In this document: piece by piece, positions 11,512 to 21,436 of the stretch
Position numbering within the stretch: position 1 is the stretch's first letter
Layout: the number at the start of each line of letters is the position of its first letter
Source of the DNA: Linum tenue
Lineage: Eukaryota > Streptophyta > Magnoliopsida > Malpighiales > Linaceae
Assembly: GCA_946122785.1 (NCBI GenBank)
Contig: CAMGYJ010000006.1
Location: forward strand, 54,580,066 to 54,644,065
Reading direction: 5' to 3'
DNA length: 64,000 nt
Notes under the pieces: generated by a model
Database searches by the model: none
What the model saw: only the letters and a program-made list of their open reading frames with translations
What the model was told of the DNA's origin: nothing
Translations under genes and position numbers: made by a program

Positions 11512-14500
11512 TGTTGTAGTTTGCTCTGCTGTAGCATGTAAGGAGGTGGAGAGTCATGTTTGTGACCCTACAAATGTTGTAATCCCAGCAACTTCCCAAC
11601 TGTGGGAGTGGGAGCTTCAAATCTTTTAAAGTGACGTCTTACAAAAAGGCAATAGACTTACAACACCCAACAATCAACATTTCATGTTTCCTTCACAATT
11701 GGATTGAAAAGCCACTGATACCTTGTGGTAGCTCCAGTCACTATAAACAAAAACGAACCAGAGCACTCAACTTACTAATCACCATTTTTCTGAACAACCA
11801 AATTTTCTCTAGAACTAACCAACCATAATAACTCATTGAGCAATTCACTTAAGGAAATATGACTCAACTATTTAATCAATCTATGTATATAATGGTTGCC
11901 TCCTGTCACAGTTGGTTGTATCACCACCAAACTCGGTATCTTGTGATACCAACAAATAGATTAAACACTAAAAGCTTTAGGAACTAAACCAAACAACATA
12001 ATTAGCAAGATATACAATGGATGGTCTACCATTGGGCCATCCAGAAGTTGACCCAATTAAACAACATCTGAAGAAAACTAACATTGGCAGTTTACTTGTA
12101 CATTTAACCTAATGAAGAAACATAATGACCAAGATTCAAATAAAGCCAAGACATTGAATCCTGACTCCATTCGACAGTAATGATTCATCAGTTGGAATGG
12201 AAACTGAAAGACCTAAAATCTCGAAGTGGTTTAACTACCTAATTAACTTTTCTAACCGACTTGTTAAGTGCTTCGATTCTATTCCCTATTTTTCTAAGGC
12301 GATTCCCCATCAAACTCCAAGAAGTTGTCTCCCGCTGCAGTAAGATCCTAATAATGAATTCTAATGGCTTCAACTAACCAAATAGAGAGCTCCGCTGAAA
12401 ACAGTTGGAACTGAAGTAAAACAAAACAAAATCACTTTATAATTACTGCCTACTTCCTTACCTAAACTCTCTCAAAATAAGGCAACATAAACCTATCCTC
12501 CTCTGGTATCACTATCGGTGAGCATCTGTTGTAGCCTATAGTATATCAACTTCAGGGTAGAGTCCACCAGAAGCAAGCATCACCTGCATTCAAATTCACC
12601 ACATTAATTTAATGGGTTGCTGAAATTTCCCTTTCCATACAGATCCGTTAGCTGGACATAGACTAAAAAAAACCCCTGAAAAGGCTACTAAGAGAACTGA
12701 TGTGCATTTTTGTGTCAGCTGATATCTTTCAATTAACCAAAATTCCAATTTGGTGGTTGGAAAAAGATATCAATGATAGGTACGATCGTACGGACCTGAT
12801 GTAGGGCAAGCAAACAAAATATTTGACATCTTTTGAAAGGAAATTCTACCCTTTCCACCAAATACAACATTGGCTTTCATTCAAGACAGGCCTTCTATGC
12901 GTACATGCATTAGCCATTCAATTATATCATGCAAACACATATTTCCATCTATAATGTTCATGTTAATCACCACCAAATTTCATATTCAAAAGGATTTGAA
13001 ACTCCATTTCGCCTCCCCTTCGAGTGCAACAGCCTCGGGAAGAAATAAAAAATCTACACATACATGACCAAGACAGACCAAAAACACAAACAAAGAGAGG
13101 TAATAGTAAGTAGTAACCTGTTGGAAAAGAAGAATGGCGGGAGAGCTAACACACACAATCCCACTGGAACCGACTGAAAAATGCTCTTCGCTATTCACAT
13201 CTTGTTGCTGGTATGATCCTGCAACTCTTCCCAGTTAGTACCCAGATTGGATGATATATATATCTGAAGGAAAAAGGCAAATAAATTAAAATAACACTTC
13301 ATCATAAAAGAACCAGGAAACAAAGAGCATTGAATCTTTCATCATTTTAATCTTCTATATACCGTGAACTTCAAAATGCTTGACTTCTTCCATGAATCCA
13401 GTCATCACTTCCCGAGATGAGATGAAGTCCACCTGGTGCAGAAAAGAAACTGAGATTCAGAGTGAAGGAGCAGGAAAAGCGATGGAGAGTAGAGATGAAG
13501 GATCTTAGCCTAAGAACGATGAGAACCCGTGGTCATGAAGCTGCATGGATTCAACTTCCTACAACAGCACACCCTAGGAAGACATGGAAAGATTGAAATT
13601 AAAGATCCCGATGCAAGCGACATGCGGGGAGGCCGAAAACCGTTGCCCAGAAGGAACTAATAGGAGAAAGAGAACTCACTGATTTCATTCGTCCACATCG
13701 TCGATAACTTAGAGAACCCACTGGAGCGCCTAGGGTCTCTAGCCGTCCATGGTAGCTTCGAAAGGATGGTCTCTATCATTGATTTGTTGTCCATCTCTAT
13801 CTTTCTTCTTTTATCTCTACCTTGGTCCTGAAAAATGACAACCTCTGTAAAGTACAACAATGTAAAGTGGATAGCCGAAGCTGCAAAGCAGAAGTAGAAG
13901 TAGTCAAAGACCGATGCCATAATCAAACAACATAGAGAGCAACAAAAAATTGTAGTAGAAGCATTTCTAGCCTATCTGTTTGCATTAAGAAACAGGCCAC
14001 TAAGAAACCTTGTCTTGTTGCATATTACTTACACCCAATTTTAGAGTGTAATTCCCGAACGATAATGTATCCATGGTGTTCAAGATCGACTTCTTCCATG
14101 ATTAGACCTGCATATTCCTTTGCCTGCTTCTGGATGTTTGATGGGTGATGATCTGCAATAGAATAGTTGATGCCATTAAATTACAAAACAGGTAAATTTT
14201 AACGCCAATCTTGCTGTGAAACTTGGCACATGGTTCAATTGACTATGAATATGAAATTAGTTAAACACAGTCTGAAGGTTAAAAGACATCAATAGAAAAT
14301 GATGTTCTTTAACTTTAGATTCTTGATGCTTTTAGTACAAACAAATCCCAATTAATTAGTTTATGCATCTGTTGCAATTGCAGGCATTCTTAATTGAATG
14401 TCCTATACGTATTTTCTATGACGAATACTTTTCAAGAAAGAAAAGGAAAACACATAGTTTGAAGCTTAAAAGACATCAATCTCAAATGAATAACCAAGTA

Positions 14501-15555
14501 AGAATCTTGAGCGTCGATCTAACCATAAAAAATCTGACACACACACACAATACCAGCATGTGCATCCCAATACCAAAATCAACGATCATCATCGTTTTGA
14601 AGCCAACCAACATTCATTATGTCATTTCCATGAACTAAAGCAAGAACTAAATACACAGACATTCCACAAACATGAGCAGCCTATCGAGAATGACATCATT
14701 TTGTGGGAATTAATCATAGCCTTTGCTCGTCTACAGAAATAATGAGTCTAAAGGAAAATAAACAGAGAACTGAACTCAAGCACACAAATTTGCTTCCAGA
14801 GATTCAGCAAGCAAAGCAGGATAAAAGTTCACCTGTAAACTCTCAACAATGGAAGAAGAATACGGGACTAAAGAGCTTCCCATCTCTCCATTTCATCCTT
14901 TAAACTTCTGAATCGCAGTTGATACTTCTTCAGCGTTTCCTCCATGGCTAGTGGCTACTCTGCTACCTAAACCTGCAAAATCCCCAAATTACATAAACCT
15001 TCTTCATTTTAGGCAGCAAGCTTATCGTCCTTCTTCTTTGCAGTCTCTCCTCATTATCTCTCTTTCTCTCCTTTATCTTTTCATCGCCAATTCTGGAGCA
15101 CTTCCTTCTTCTAGCTAGTTGGACCCTTTCCTTCATCAGTCGATGTTGACGGTGACTTGTTGTTGTAAGTGGGAACAGAATGACCTGTTTTGCCCTTCAT
15201 TGAGGAACACGGCCTGCATTATTGAAACCCCTGAAATAAAAAAAACAACAACAATGGAAAAAGCAGCAGAACCTGGCATAAGAAACTGAAACCCCCAAAT
15301 CAAGCATACATACTCCACTTCCTTCCTCTCCTTCTCTGTCGTCTCTCTCCCCCACCCACTGTAGTTTGTAGGTTGGAATGTGAAAGCCTCTTCTTTCCCA
15401 TTCCATACTATCTCCCCCAAAATCTTCAGGCACATCTGATTGGCCGCTGTGGGGCCTAAAACCTACATCCTCCCTGGACACACACTCTATTGTACGACAT
15501 CTCGACGAACACCATTTCCTCCAGACCTCCCATCATTCCCCAAGGAAGAAGTTTT
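11512..15555. other. Stretch without a recognisable gene
   Basis: AT-rich sequence with only short frames, none with a known domain. It may be the body of the Helitron whose 3' end is at 11,363, or decayed intronic sequence. Confidence 0.3.
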
Positions 15556-15681
15556 GACTCTGCAATTGATGTAGCTACGACTGCGGTGCAGACTCCTGAC
15601 TCTGCAATTGATGTAGCTACGACTGCGGTGCAGACTCCTGACTCTGCAATTGATGTAGCTACGACTGCGGTGCAGACTCCT
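15556..15681. repeat. 42-bp unit repeated three times without change
   Basis: Units start at 15,556, 15,598 and 15,640 and are identical. As 42 is a multiple of three, frames stay open on both strands: DSAIDVATTAVQTP x3 on plus and GVCTAVVATSIAES x3 on minus. The flanking frames (plus 15,490-15,912; minus 15,456-15,875) have no known domain, so coding status is unknown. Confidence 0.9.
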
Positions 15682-16299
15682 GCTGCAGCAAGCCAACGGC
15701 CACGTCTCGGGTCACGACTTTGTTCTCCTATCTTGAGACCGACGCCTGTTACGACTCCAACTTTGGCTTCGACTCGCGGTGCAGAGGAATCGGCGAACCA
15801 AAACAGTATTCGCGGAATGTGGGAACGGTGGAGAGCGAAGGTGGGAGGAGGCGGAGACAATTTTGGGAGGAGCAAACCGGGGGTGGAGAAAGAGGAAAGC
15901 GAGAGGAGATAGAGAGGAACATGAGGGGAGTAAACCTTAGGTCGCTAGTCCACCAATCGAGAGGGGAAAAGACACAAACCTACAATTGGCAGGGGTAGCG
16001 TGCGGAGGAGAAACGCGGTGGCGTGCTGACCAGAAAAGCATGGTCCTCTGTGAAGGAGGTGGGGTGAGTTCGGCGCTGAAGAAAGAGAGGACAGCAGGGC
16101 GACCCGCATTCGCGGACTTTACGGCAAGGCGGTATGGGTTTCGCGTAGCGGCGTAGGAAAGGAGAGAGGTTGATTGGACCTAGGCTGGGCAGCAGCTACA
16201 CAGCGGTGATGGAGAGCGAATTGGCGGAGGCGAGACGACGGTGGTGGGCAGACGACGACGGAGGGAGGGGAGTTGGAAGAGAGACCCAAAGACTATTTT
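15682..16299. other. GC-richer stretch without a recognisable gene
   Basis: Purine-rich on the plus strand, with short frames only. Part of it (about 16,080-16,150) vaguely resembles 10,960-11,050. It ends in or near the copia LTR. Confidence 0.3.
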
Positions 16300-16699
16300 T
16301 CAGTATACGACAAATAATGAAACAGTAGTTGGAAGTTTAGGCCAATAAAGTGTAGCCAGCTTTTACATATAAGATAATTAAAGAATAATAATAGCCTCTT
16401 GATTTAAGGCTTCGCTGATTGGGAAGAGAGCTGGTTGTGAGGGGGAGAATGAGGACTCCCATTACACTAAAAGACAGAAAATGAAACAGTAGCACAACAC
16501 TTGGGCCAATAAAGTGTACTCAGCTTTCATATATAAAAGAATCACGCATTGTGTTGTGCTTCGGATCCTTGGCCAGCCGTATAAGAGGCTAAAGCTCCTA
16601 TTATATATGCCTAGCGACAATGTTCCTAGGACAAGGGATGAAAAGTATAAAAAGCTCCCATAATTATTAAAAGAAGAAAACAACACTAATCTCGATACA
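16300..16699 (-). mobile_element. Ty1/copia 3' LTR, internally duplicated; outer end not resolved
   Basis: On the minus strand the LTR starts TGTATCGAGATTAG immediately after the polypurine tract AGCTTGAGGGGA (16,700-16,711). Inside, a stretch around ACACTTTATTGGCC followed by ACTGTTTCATT occurs twice, about 165 bp apart, in diverged form. The lower boundary is uncertain. Confidence 0.6.
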
Positions 16700-16704
16700 T
16701 CCCC

Positions 16705-17031
16705 TCAAGCTGGAGCATGGAGGTCCCGAATGCCAAGTTTGGAGAGAAGCACATGAAATTTTTTCGTGCGGAGCGCCTTGGTGAGGATATCGGCCAACTG
16801 AGATTGATTGCTGATCTTTTGGGAACTGATATCATTAGAGCTGATATGTTCTCGCACAAAGTAACAATTCATCTCCACATGTTTGGTGCGCTCGTGAGAG
16901 ACTGTATTAGCCGCAATGTGGAGCGCCACCATGTTGTCACAAAAGAGGGTAGTGGGACTACATTGAGGGACACACACCTCTCGAAGATGAAAATGCAACC
17001 ATAGTGAACCTTGACTTTGTGCAGTCTCCAA
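16705..17031 (-). pseudogene. Ty1/copia polyprotein C-terminus (RNase H), 5'-truncated
   Basis: The frame contains the end of a copia RNase H domain: LFCDNMVALHIAANTVSHER, then TKHVEMNCYFVREHI, then QLADILTKAL and LLSKLGIRDLHAPA, then a stop that overlaps the polypurine tract. The D of CDN, the HERTKH block and LADILTKAL are the usual landmarks. Everything N-terminal (gag, protease, integrase, RT) is missing. Upstream, at about 17,032-17,040, the sequence changes without a gap into the leader of a gypsy element, so this is a fusion of two truncated retroelements. Confidence 0.85.
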
Positions 17032-17085
17032 GTAGTGAAGGATTCAGTTTGTAGCCGCAATATGGTAAGGACTAGGTGCATGGGC

Positions 17086-17211
17086 TCAAAATTGGTACTG
17101 ACATCCGAATCCATATTCTCCTCCTCCTTGATTGCTCCAGGAGGTCTCGGGGTAATACCACACGGATGGTGGTTGATACCCCCAATGGTTGTAGAGGCCA
17201 TGAGGATCCAT
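17086..17211 (-). pseudogene. Start of a Tat/Athila-like gag-region frame
   Basis: About 130 bp downstream of the tRNA-Asp primer site an ATG opens a 41-codon frame, MDPHGLYNHWGYQPPSVWYY..., rich in Tyr, Trp, Pro and Gly. Such a Tyr/Pro-rich start is usual for the first gag-region frame of plant Tat/Athila elements. It stops early and is then cut off at the copia junction near 17,040. Assignment is by position and composition only. Confidence 0.45.
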
Positions 17212-17336
17212 GTTTCAGAGCTGCACCAACAAAAACATAACACCCAAGTGAAAAGCAAGGGTGGAAAAGAAAAGAAAGTGCAATAAATAAAAAGCTAGAG
17301 TAACAAATTCTCACGTTTCCCCAATAACCTAGAGGG

Positions 17337-17354
17337 TCCCCGACAACGGCGCCA
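17337..17354 (-). other. Primer-binding site, tRNA-Asp type
   Basis: On the minus strand TGGCGCCGTTGTCGGGGA follows the LTR end after a 6-base spacer. It is complementary to the 3' end of plant tRNA-Asp with one mismatch, the usual primer of Athila/Tat-type elements. Confidence 0.85.
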
Positions 17355-17360
17355 AAAACT

Positions 17361-18715
17361 TGACACGCTAAAACACAACACCTAACAATGGCCAAGTGTA
17401 ACCAATGAAAGGGACTGCAGTATAGGCAAGTTTAATTATCAACCCGGGGTCTAGATCTACTGCTTACTCCGTGATTCTCTATTATCTAGCAAACTAAGTC
17501 GAGTGATTGTTGTGAAAAGTAAAAGCAACAAGAAAGCAGTAAATTGTTCGGGTTTCTAAAGCAGGTAAGAGTCACTCGGGATTGAGTCCCCCTAGCCCCT
17601 TAGTTAGGTTCAATTGCAATTCCCTGGGTTGATTTACTGTTGATTAGACTGCGGAAGATCCGACAGTAGCTTGGAATATCTTAAGCTGACCAAGCCCTCT
17701 CAGTCTAACTACCCGGCAGACGACTAGTCTTCACCGGGATAGAAAGCTGAGGCTATGAACACAGAACTCCACTACTGGCGCCAAGAACACCAGTACAAAG
17801 CAGTCAACTGGCTAACTCTCGTATAGCCAATCTCCTACTATCGAATGAAGAGGCTCTAACAACCTAATCAGATTCTATCTATCTCAGGTTGCAGCAGAAA
17901 TTGAGAAAAGCTGATCAGACTCAAATCAATTCATTAAACATGCGTCATTCGATTAAAATCAAACAGTAATATCATCCCAAGTCATTACAATCAAATCTCT
18001 AACACAAGGAACTAGGGTTCTTCATACCCAAGTGAGAGAAGGGTTCTACTCCATAGAGAGAGAAGAGAAAACAAGAATCGGATTAGTCATACTCATGACG
18101 ATGAGGATAATCTGCTCCGGGACGATGATTTCCACTCCTATGACGATCTCCAGGCTCGATTCGATGAAATCCAGCTCTAGGACAGCTTCTAGGATGTGTT
18201 CTTCGCACTTTCTCTCTCTAGGGCTCTGTTTTTCCTCTGAAAACACGATTCTCCCACTTCTGGCTCGGATTAGGCTTTAAAACCGGATTTCCCGAGTTGC
18301 ACGGCCAGGTGCACGGCCGTGCACATCACCATTCTGGCCGTGCACCCTGAAACGCGCCGTTTCACTTAATTCGATCTCAGCCTTCTTGCACGGCCAGGTG
18401 CACGGCCGTGCGTGCCCACGAACAATCCCGCACGGCCAAACTGGTTACTTGCACGGCCGTGCGTGGCCATGCACAATCCCGTGTGTGCCCACGCACAGTC
18501 CCGTGCGTGCCCACGCGACTTCCTCAGAACCTCGCCATGCGTCCGATCCTTGTCCAATCGACCTCAAACTCGCTCCCAAGCCTCCATTCACGTACTAGGA
18601 CCTGAAATATCATAAACAAGCACAACTTAGCGTGAAATCGGCCTAAAACACGAGAATCAATACCTCAAACGGAGTAAGAGCAGGGGTAAAAACATGTGTA
18701 AATAACGGTCTATCA
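17361..18715 (-). mobile_element. 5' LTR of a Tat/Athila-like gypsy element (1,355 bp)
   Basis: On the minus strand it runs from TGATAGACCG (18,715) to AGCGTGTCA (17,361), i.e. TG...CA, followed by the tRNA-Asp primer site. About 150 bp from its start is a cluster of CACGGCCGTGC palindromes (18,293-18,520). No matching 3' LTR is in the window; the internal part ends abruptly near 17,040. It is related to the LTRs at 1-292 and 31,270-32,809. Confidence 0.8.
18293..18520. repeat. CACGGCCGTGC palindrome cluster inside the LTR
   Basis: The palindrome GCACGGCCGTGC and half-versions (GCACGGCC, GGCCGTGC, GTGCGTGCCCACG) recur around ten times in about 230 bp. It sits at the same place in the LTR as the TTCACGGTC/GACCGTGAA palindromes of the LTR at 31,270. 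Confidence 0.8.
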
Positions 18716-18719
18716 CCCA

Positions 18720-19403
18720 CGCAGTAGGGGGAAGAGGGGTCAATATTTTGTCTTTAAGTTCTTCACTTTGCTCGGACCAAGGAGAAACCGCTGTTTGGTT
18801 TCTTGTGAGTCGAATGAATGAACACGGTGTCAGCACTGTCGGTTTAGAAAAGCTCGGAGCTTTTAATCCCCTTGCTCTGCCCCCTGGATTGACAACATCA
18901 TCCAGCTTTTCCTTGACAAAATGGTCAAAAGCAGACTTCGTGTACCAGAGGTTTTGAAAGGGAACAATGGTGTTCAGAGTTTCATTGACGGCTCTTGCTT
19001 GAGCTTGATCTTTCTTCTTTCGATTGTCTTCGTTATAAACCTCGTAGAGAGCAGTCCCCAGCCTACCCGCTTGAGCTGGCGCAGGACCTAATATATCCCA
19101 CGCACTTTTCCCACCTAGGGGACTTAATCTTTCATAATGCTCCACCGCATTCAGTACAGCTTTTGCGTAATCTAACGGATTGGTAATATAAAATCGTGGC
19201 TCTTTACCATAAATAAGGGGAACAAGGACATTTTTTATAAGTTCCTCCATGATATAAGTAGTCGCCAAAACGTTTGCCCGATATACATTTGCAGGTATCC
19301 CCCATCCTCCTCCTACCATACTGTTAGGACCCTCTATCAAGTGCATTCTTGCAAAAGATATAAACTGGCGGATTGGGTGAGAACTTTAAGAGTATGTTTA
19401 TCC
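18720..19403 (-). pseudogene. Phage-virion-protein-like fragment
   Basis: The frame is open from 19,403; the first ATG is at 19,346. In order it reads HPIRQFISFARMHLIEGPNS, a hydrophobic stretch, IYGKEPRFYITNPLD, then NTIVPFQNLWYTKSAFDHFV and DDVVNPGG. The combination of a KEPRF-like block after a hydrophobic segment, the xPFxNLxYTKxAxDxxV block and a terminal NPG matches what I remember of the C-terminal part of large internal/structural proteins of podovirus-type phages and prophages. After NPGG the frame becomes unrelated and runs into the LTR boundary at 18,715. The upstream part of such a protein (usually many hundreds of residues) is missing. No plant protein I know has this pattern. 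It is presumably a broken relic. Confidence 0.45.
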
Positions 19404-21319
19404 TGGTCGAAGTCTTAGTTACCGAACAATTCCTGTTTCAGGAAGAAGTCTCGAGGAAAAGTAGCTGAGACTGTAGTTAAGAAGCCCTTTACAGCTATGT
19501 GCTTGGTACCGGGAAGTTCATTTTTATCTAGAAGAGTAGATAGTGGAATGCTATTTCGAGAGATAAATTGAAGTGTTGCAAACGAAAAAAGGCTCGGGGC
19601 AAGAATTGCACTTGCGGTATGATGGGAGCTTTTTCTCTTTGCCCTCGCAGACATTAAAAAGTTGTGTGGTGTGCAGCTCCTAAACCAGTCCTCCAGTTCA
19701 GGAAGAAGGAGTGGGATCTGTTGGATTACTCCCTCGGTTTCCAACTGGATCTCTCTCACTTCAAGAATATGATGGAGGTGTATCGGAATACCTACAAACG
19801 AGTCTTCCTCACAAAGATATCCCGATAGATGTAATTAGGAAGTCTATTGTTAGTGGTTTGTTCCAGCCTATGGAGATTCACAGCATACGGATGTTACTTC
19901 GATCAGTTGTTATTCTTATGTATTTGTAAAACGAGTCTCCCTCCCCCTGGGGTTTGACCATTCACGCTTGCCAAGCGTCAAGGTGATGGATATAATATAG
20001 CTTTATTCGAAGTAAAGGTTTAAACATAATCAATCCAGTTCCCCCCGGTGTTTAGTGGGCTATATTTAGAGAGTCTTCTTTGGTTGGATTATTGTTGGGT
20101 CTACCCCCTACGATCAATCCTGCTGATTTGTGGGATCTTCGAGTAGTATTCCCAAGCTGGAGAAGTGGGAGATAGCAGGTTCGTTCCTCCCCCCCTATCC
20201 GCTTGCTACATACAATATACACGCTAATAGTTGGGGGTTATTCTAGCATCCATTCCCTCATCCATCCACATTTGAATCAAGACTTTCCTTCTCTCGATCA
20301 CTTCTTTTGAGGAAACCGGGTATAATTGGCATAAGAATTTGATAACGCGAGAAAACAACTCCCTGCTTCCAGTAGCACAATCTCCATGGGAGGCTTTTAT
20401 ACTTTGTGGTGGTTGTTGACAGATTATATAAATATTCCATGCAACAAAACTTTGGATGCTTCTCATGTGGCTGATCTTTCTTTTCGGGAGCTTCATGGCA
20501 TTCCAGAAAACCTGAAGACCAGTCTGTCCAGTCCACCTTTGGCTTTGGAAAGTGGAGGAGGATCGTAGAGAAAAAGAAGCTTTCAAAAGAATCTCGTAGA
20601 AGATTGGAGCTTGACTGCCTATGCCAGCTCGAATATGACAGGGGTTAGACATTAGCGGGTAGGTATAAGATCTTGCCGAATATCTAACTAGTGAAGGGCA
20701 GTCTTTTGGTAACTGGCCAGATAAGCCCTGCCCTGGTGCACTGATACCTACTCATTACCAATGTTCATATTCACAGGATCTCTTTAGACGAAAGGAGGAG
20801 GCAAGTAACTCTCTTAGCGCTTTCAACCACTCCCTCTATCTTTCTTTGACTATAGATCCTAGGTGCTTTCGACTCCTTTGGAAAGAAGGTTAGCTTCACT
20901 GAGAAAGGGTGCTTCTATAGTATTGAGATGGATTCAAGGAAAGGGTTTACATTTCATCATAGGGTCAATAGCCATTTGAAATACTTTTCTTAATCCTCTA
21001 GAATAAACCACCCAACCCTCATCCTGTTTTTTTAGTCTGCGGGGTATGCTGGATTTTTCTTTTGCCTTGCTACCTTCTTGTCTAGGTGAACCTATGATCG
21101 CCCCTCTATCAAGACGCGTAGGCACCTCTATTAGAAATGGCTTTCTTTATTTGGTTGTTCCGCGGGATGTCTTTTCGGTGACGTATAATAGAGAGAGCTT
21201 GCGCATCTTTGCTTAAGATAAGAATGACGGGAGGGTTCATTGCGCTTCTTTCCTTTGCGAAAAGGTAAATTCAACGCCAACTCTGGCGCTATTCAGTCTA
21301 GTCAGCGAAGTAGAGTCTG

Positions 21320-21351
21320 TCAGATATGTGATAAGGTTATCACATATCTGA
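21320..21351. other. Perfect 15-bp inverted repeat with 2-base loop
   Basis: TCAGATATGTGATAA (21,320-21,334), then GG, then its exact reverse complement (21,337-21,351). It lies near the edge of the foreign-looking segment, just before the LINE sequence. Confidence 0.9.
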
Positions 21352-21436
21352 CCCAGTCAGGAGAAGAGATACAGAAAGAGGAGAGGGAAGGAGGAAGTGG
21401 CATGGAAATCTTCACCACTACAAGAGTCACAGGGTG

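Larger units (their letters stand above)
18716..21430. other. Segment unlike its neighbours, possibly of organelle origin
   Basis: This stretch is visibly richer in G+C than the flanking AT-rich DNA, lacks retroelement landmarks, and has the mixed, hairpin-bearing look of plant mitochondrial intergenic DNA. It holds the phage-like frame at 18,720-19,403, several unassigned frames (minus 19,415-19,759; minus 20,224-20,652; plus 20,386-20,568) and a perfect 15-bp hairpin. No standard mitochondrial gene was recognised, so NUMT origin is a hypothesis; another foreign source is equally possible. Confidence 0.4.

Noticed and set aside
15456..15912. 140-codon frames on both strands as genes
   Set aside because: The length comes from the 42-bp x3 repeat, which keeps both strands open; no domain.
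10960..16150. Homology between 10,960-11,050 and 16,080-16,150
   Set aside because: Only short similar words (GACCC, GCGGA, GGTAAGG-like) in purine-rich DNA; too weak to call without alignment.
20224..20652. 142-codon minus-strand frame as a mitochondrial gene
   Set aside because: It does not match any standard mitochondrial protein I know; left as an unassigned frame in the foreign-looking segment.
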